34,970 bases of DNA from Ettlia oleoabundans. Lineage: Eukaryota; Chlorophyta; Chlorophyceae; Chlamydomonadales. Position numbers and translations under genes: made by a program. Below, piece by piece: positions 30,751 through 34,970 of this stretch (its first letter is position 1; each line of letters opens with the position of its first letter). The stretch spans positions 1-34,970 of the forward strand of contig JAAMXP010000469.1 in NCBI GenBank assembly GCA_019693395.1. Direction: 5' to 3'. The notes below the pieces were generated by a model. It was given only the letters and a program-made list of their open reading frames with translations. It had not been told where the DNA came from and did not search any database.

Positions 30751-31443
30751 GCGACCGTCGACACACTATAATATATCTGAGTGTGTGAGCAAAATGGATG
30801 TTGATGTGAAGATACTGATCCCCCACCCCCCTTGCCAGCTACTGGAAGAGGGAACCCCCCCACCCACCAGCCACTGGAGCATGAGTGTTGAGAAATAGGA
30901 ACGACTGATCGTCGTTTGGCAGTCACTGCCTGCGCTTTTGCCACCTAATTTTGTTGCATCTTGCTGCGACGTGTGCATATACTTACAAGATTCGTAACAA
31001 AGAAAAGGCAACAAGGGGTGAGACAAAGCAGGATCCCATTGGATGTGGATGGCATGGAGCAGGGCCACGGAAGAGCGCACCAAGATAGAAGGCAACCATG
31101 GAATGTAGTTGTACAGGAGTTGCCTAACAGTTGCCATCAACCAAAGAGCAGGCATGAGGGATGGTTGGTTGTTCGCTGTGCATGAGAGGAAGCATATTGC
31201 TACAACCCACCAGCGGAATCAGAACAGAGCAAAGGGCACAGTTGCTGCGTACATGGTGGACTGGCTGTGGCCAGACCGCTACCATAATAAGAGTAAACAA
31301 AGGCATGGGGCGAAATGTGACACTCATGCCATTGGTCAGCCCCTGCCACTCCAGCTACTCCACGCATAGCTTGGGGGCGGTATGATGCTAGTCTGAAGTT
31401 TGTGTGTTGAGCAGTATTGGCCCACGGAAAGTGGGACAGTACC
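30751..31443. other. Convergent intergenic region between the second F-box gene and the BAP31-like gene
   Basis: Both neighbouring genes end here, so it should be 3' UTR of both. A minus-strand TGTAA at 30987-30983 may serve the BAP31-like gene. I see no TGTAA for the rightward gene and no additional gene. Confidence 0.5.
30983..30987 (-). terminator. TGTAA poly(A) signal candidate for the BAP31-like gene
   Basis: The plus strand reads TTACA. It lies about 460 nt past the stop codon at 31446-31444 in transcript sense. Confidence 0.35.
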
Positions 31444-33967
31444 TCACTCCTCCTTCTTGCCCATGTGGCTGTCGGCCACACCTCCCTCCACCAGCCCCGC
31501 CCGCTGCAGTTGCCCCCGCAGCTTGTCATGTTCCGCCAGCAGCCTGCAGGTGAATGTGGCAGTATGGTATGATAAGGGTACGAATATCAAGGCGGAGACT
31601 TAGTGCCTATGAGCCCAACATGATACACAGCAGGTGGCCAACCAACCTCTTTGCATCGCCCCAGCTTAACAGCTGCACTACGGTTGTGCAACGTATCGAT
31701 GGCAGTAGCATCCCAGCACACCGGCGTGCAAGTTAAAAAAAGTCACCATGATAAACAACAAAATACACCGTAGTGGCATTACTTGGCTGCCTGTTGGCAC
31801 CTTGCTAGTCCAGTACCACCCAAGTGTTGGAAGCCCGGGGGTATATATGGCATATCCTAGTAGCGCCGCCACCCTAGTAGCGACGACCTTGCAGCACCCA
31901 CCTGTCGTACTCGTTCTCCAGCCCCTTGCTCTGAGTCTTGAGAGCCGCCAGGTTGCTCTCTGTCAGCTGGTGCACCTGGTTGGCCTCCTTCAACTGGGCC
32001 TGCAACACAAGCACAGCAACTGGAAGAGGTAGGTGTTAAGAAAGAACCAGGCCCAAGAAAGTGCTGTCAGCCTGACACAGCATTCGACAGGTGTCAGCTG
32101 CCGAGCCTTCACTTGTTAGTCTTGTTGTTGTCCACACCTAGTCGGTACTGGGTTCAAAATGTGATCGCAAGCGCAAATGAGCAGGCGACAAGTCCAACAT
32201 TAGATCCCCACTCACGCCACCTTCGCTGTACATCCCTCACACACCAACCCCGCCACAACCAAGCTGTGCAGCGCACGGGCAGTATAGACGGCAAAGAACA
32301 GTGAAGTCCAGCTCACTGGGTCGCACTGTCCCGCCCAGTTGCAGGGAGCAGCCCGGGGAGGCAAGCAAAGCTGACAAAAAATCCGACCCAACTCACGTTC
32401 AATTTGGTGTTGGTCTCCTGAAGCTCCGCCACCACGCGCCGAAGCTCTCCCACATCCTGGCCCTCCAGCTTCTCGCCAGCTGCCGCACCGCTGGTGCCAG
32501 CACCCGCCTCTGTCGGCGCTGAGGGCTCCCCGGCTTGGGTGGCGGTACCACCGGTGGTACCGCCGAGTCCGGTACTGTCGGCCATACGTGAGTACTCAGA
32601 CTGCAACCCCTTGACCTGCAGGTGAAGCACCAGTGCGGCACACGGCAGGGCAGTGTGGGGTGCATGCACGTCAAGGGTACTGTTTATCTGTCACCAGGGC
32701 GACGCATGCAGGCAAGCATGCAGGCAGACAGGATGCCGGGCAGGCACGCAGGCAGCCAGCCAGGCAGCACAAACCAAGTATCACCCCACCACCCAACAAG
32801 CTAGCAACCTGCATGATGCAGCACACGAGGCACGGTGCAGTCAGCCCCTGTATGTAACCCACGACACATATCCAGGCAAATACCTGCTTAAGAAGCGCCG
32901 CCTCGCTCACACTCATGTGGTCCAGCTCACCCAGCACCTGCAGTTGATAAATGCAACACACTTATATTGTGATTTACAAGGAAAGGGAAGGCCCCGAACA
33001 ACTTCTGTGCACAGACCACCAGCCCGCTATTTGATGCCGGCCACATCCAAAGACCCGCAGCCAGCACCATGATGTCATTCCAACACCATCAGAACTCCAG
33101 ATCCAAGCAATCAATGCTGCTAGCTCGCTCACCCAGCCCAGTTTCCTCAGGAAGTACATCATCACGAGGCAGGCAGACGTGAGGACAAAGGACAGCAGCG
33201 TCTGCGCCTCTTGATCGCTGCACATCATAGACATCATAGCAAGACACATCGCAATAGCAGGGGGATGCACCTCTGGAAACTTTCGCGGATATTGATCTGG
33301 AGTGCCTGCTTGAGTGTAGGGGAGCGTGCCTTTGCTTCTGCACTACATTCTACCAACCCCCCCAAGCACCCAACAAACCACACTCCAGTCTCATTCCATG
33401 TTGAGCGACCCGGGGGATGAGCATCACACTTGAGCCAGGGATCCACCCACAACAACCCATCTCCCAGGATGACTGAAGCTAACCACCAAGCAGGAATTTA
33501 GTAAAGCTAAGTCTCCACCACAGGCCGCACCCGGTGTCTAGCGTCGACGTTTGGTCTCCAGCTGCCTTAGAAGCCCGAAAGAGCCTTGTGGCATCATAGA
33601 TTGGTGACGCCAGGAGCAGAAGCAGCACGCCAGCCAGGGTGTGGAAAACGGTGGACCCAATCTGTGTGTTGGTGGCGCGGGCTAGAGCGATGGCTGGCTG
33701 GTTGATGGGCTTGGGGCATAGCAGCAGCACGCCTATCATGGCTTCCAAGCCCATGATGCTGCATGGGAATGAGGGCAACGGCAGGTTGTTGGGCAGCAGT
33801 AGGTGGAGGTTGAAACAGGCAGGCATGGGATGAGGCGGGAGGCAGGCAAGCAACCGGCTTGAAGGTGTGGCTGGATGGGCCCCCTTGGGTTCCCGCTGTG
33901 GGCGGATGGTGCTTGCATAAACTTACATCAGCAGCGGCAGCGAGAATCCAATTTGCATCAGCATCAT
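31444..33967 (-). CDS. BAP31: BAP31-like endoplasmic reticulum transmembrane protein
   Basis: The exons are join(33967-33927, 33758-33531, 33217-33133, 32937-32884, 32615-32397, 31999-31902, 31543-31444), giving 274 aa. All six introns are GT-AG and all phases match. BAP29/BAP31 proteins are ER membrane cargo and quality-control factors with three membrane spans and a cytosolic coiled coil. Here the spans are about 6-28 (IGFSLPLLIIMGLEAMIGVL), 48-66 and 95-115 (TLLSFVLTSACLVMMYFL). The coiled coil covers about 130-260 and contains LRRVVAELQETNTKL and LKTQSKGLENEYDRLLAEHD. It is interrupted by a Gly/Thr/Ala linker. The C-terminus is KKEE, a KKxx ER-retrieval signal identical in form to that of animal BAP31. 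The start is the first of two consecutive ATGs. Confidence 0.9.
32695..32770. repeat. GCAGGCA-type low-complexity repeat in an intron of the BAP31-like gene
   Basis: Imperfect GCAGGCA and CAGCCAGG units recur about eight times within 70 nt, between exons 4 and 5. Confidence 0.7.
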
Positions 33968-34459
33968 GGTGGCTGGCTTTCTTAGAGAAAGGAACTTGCG
34001 TCGGTGCGCTGCCCAGCAAGCAAGGTGAGGGCGGCTGCAAAGGGGCGCGTTGGTGGGTGAGAGGCAGTGGCGGCCCTGAGCCAGAGGATAATGAAGCAGT
34101 GCTGAAGCCTTGGAATGCAAGGCTACGAAACAGGCAGCACGCCGGCGCTCCGCTGCCCCAAACTAGCTCTCGTCAGCCACCTTCCCGCTCGATCACTTGT
34201 CTGCAGCTGCGGTCCAAGAAGGGGCTTCTTGCGTGGTGAGTTGTATGGCGTGCAATGCGCTTGTATATGGCTGCAAGATGCTGCAGGGGCGCGCAAACTA
34301 CTTCTACATGTAGCTACAGGGCAAATTCGCCCTTTCTACAGCAGGGCATTTCACGCAGCATGGCCGACGAACCCGAACCCCTGCTCGCTGCACGACCGGC
34401 GCGACCGTAAACCCCGTTGACAGCTGTAATTTCTCGGACAGGTGGACCGCATAGCCTCT
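33968..34459. promoter_or_regulatory. Divergent promoter region between the BAP31-like gene and COX6a
   Basis: The two start codons face away from each other with about 490 nt between them. A short open frame of 16 codons (34360-34410, +) precedes the COX6a ATG. TTGTATATGG at 34261 is the only TATA-like text on the plus strand. Confidence 0.45.
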
Positions 34460-34849
34460 ATGCTGGGCACTCTGCGCACCTCGGTTGCCCGTGCGGGCCG
34501 CACGGCTGCGGGGCAGGTGCGGCTTATGGCGACGGACGTGGTTGCGGAGGTGCAGAAGGAGGCAGCCCACGCCGCTCAGGAGACCGCCAAGTGAGCAAAA
34601 CCTTCCGGCTGCAGCGCTGCAAGGGAGGCCGTGGCATGGAATTCATGATGTTTCATGCTGTGTCACGCGTAGGGACGTGTCCGTCGGCCACGACTTGCCT
34701 GCCGCCCACCCACCTGCTCCGCCTGCCCCGCCACCTGGCTGTGTCTTCTGCCTTAGCCATCTGTTCTCCAGCCTAACTCGATCGCTCTGCTGCTTGTGTA
34801 ATGACCAGGTGGAGGATAGTCTCTTTTGCATGCATCCCTATTTGCCTTG
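34460..34849 (+). CDS. COX6A: Cytochrome c oxidase subunit 6a, 5' part only (cut by window end)
   Basis: The visible exons are 34460-34590 and 34809-34849, phase 2 between them. The second ends in G|GTGAGT, phase 1, so at least one more exon lies outside. The start ATG gives MLGTLRTSVARAGRTAAG, rich in Arg/Ala/Ser without acids, a good mitochondrial presequence. Near residues 36-60 AAHAAQETAKWR, then IVSFACIPICLG, fits the COX6a pattern of an alanine-rich helix, a conserved K-W and a single membrane span. COX6a is a nuclear-encoded subunit of respiratory complex IV in the inner mitochondrial membrane. The diagnostic C-terminal block (YPH-x-x-x-R-x-K-x-F-P-W) is not in the window, so identity rests on about 57 residues. 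Confidence 0.6.
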
Positions 34850-34970
34850 GTGAGTGTCGGTGGCAGAGTGAGGAGGTTGCAACCCTCCCTGAGATCGCCC
34901 CCACGGCAGGGACCTTCGTGCCAGACTTGGATTGTTAGCCGGCTGGGAAGGGTTGGTGGCACAGCTAGAG

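Noticed and set aside
34360..34407. The ATG at 34360 as start of COX6a
   Set aside because: It would need a phase-2 donor joined to a phase-0 exon across an intron of under 40 nt. The ATG at 34460 alone gives a good presequence.

Overview
This window is nuclear DNA of a green alga (Chlorophyta; a chlorophycean or trebouxiophycean is my best guess). The evidence is GC-rich sequence with CAG/CTG and GTGCT microsatellites, genes broken into many short exons with introns mostly of 70-500 nt, TGTAA-type poly(A) motifs behind several genes, a plastid-targeted plant-type MATE carrier, and F-box/LRR genes of the kind expanded in such algae. I see no bacterial operons, no transposase and no CRISPR. 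The strand and exon models below were built by matching reading frame, splice phase and protein family motifs.

Layout. Five genes run leftward. They are a candidate PP1-binding protein (2314-1058), an organellar SpoU-type rRNA 2'-O-methyltransferase of the MRM1 type (6836-2933), a GNAT acetyltransferase (8241-7259), peroxin PEX16 (12282-8865) and a protein with two GYF domains and RGG boxes (17189-12933). A short divergent region (17190-17541) separates them from a rightward block: a plastid MATE transporter (17542-22483), then two F-box/leucine-rich-repeat genes (23966-25710 and 26643-30750). A leftward BAP31-like ER protein (33967-31444) is convergent with the second F-box gene. It is divergent from the 5' end of a COX6a gene (34460 onward), which is cut by the window edge. 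The genes have no common pathway. They are housekeeping genes for peroxisome, ER, mitochondrion and plastid, plus F-box genes.

Two genome-level oddities are the main discoveries. First, at least 10 of about 55 modelled introns use a GC-AG instead of a GT-AG boundary. In all ten the exon ends in CAG, and the reading frame around conserved motifs leaves no good GT alternative. Second, the introns, and one 3' UTR, repeatedly carry nearby degenerate copies of the neighbouring exon edge, offset by about 85-160 nt. Several of these copies keep an intact splice site. Others have the acceptor CAG changed to CAA. This suggests that local tandem duplication across splice sites is a recurrent process in this genome, and that decoy sites are created and then silenced or used.

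At the protein level the most interesting gene is the leftmost one. Its first 60 residues hold a SILR motif followed by KRVTF and RRVSF, the arrangement typical of protein phosphatase 1 regulators.
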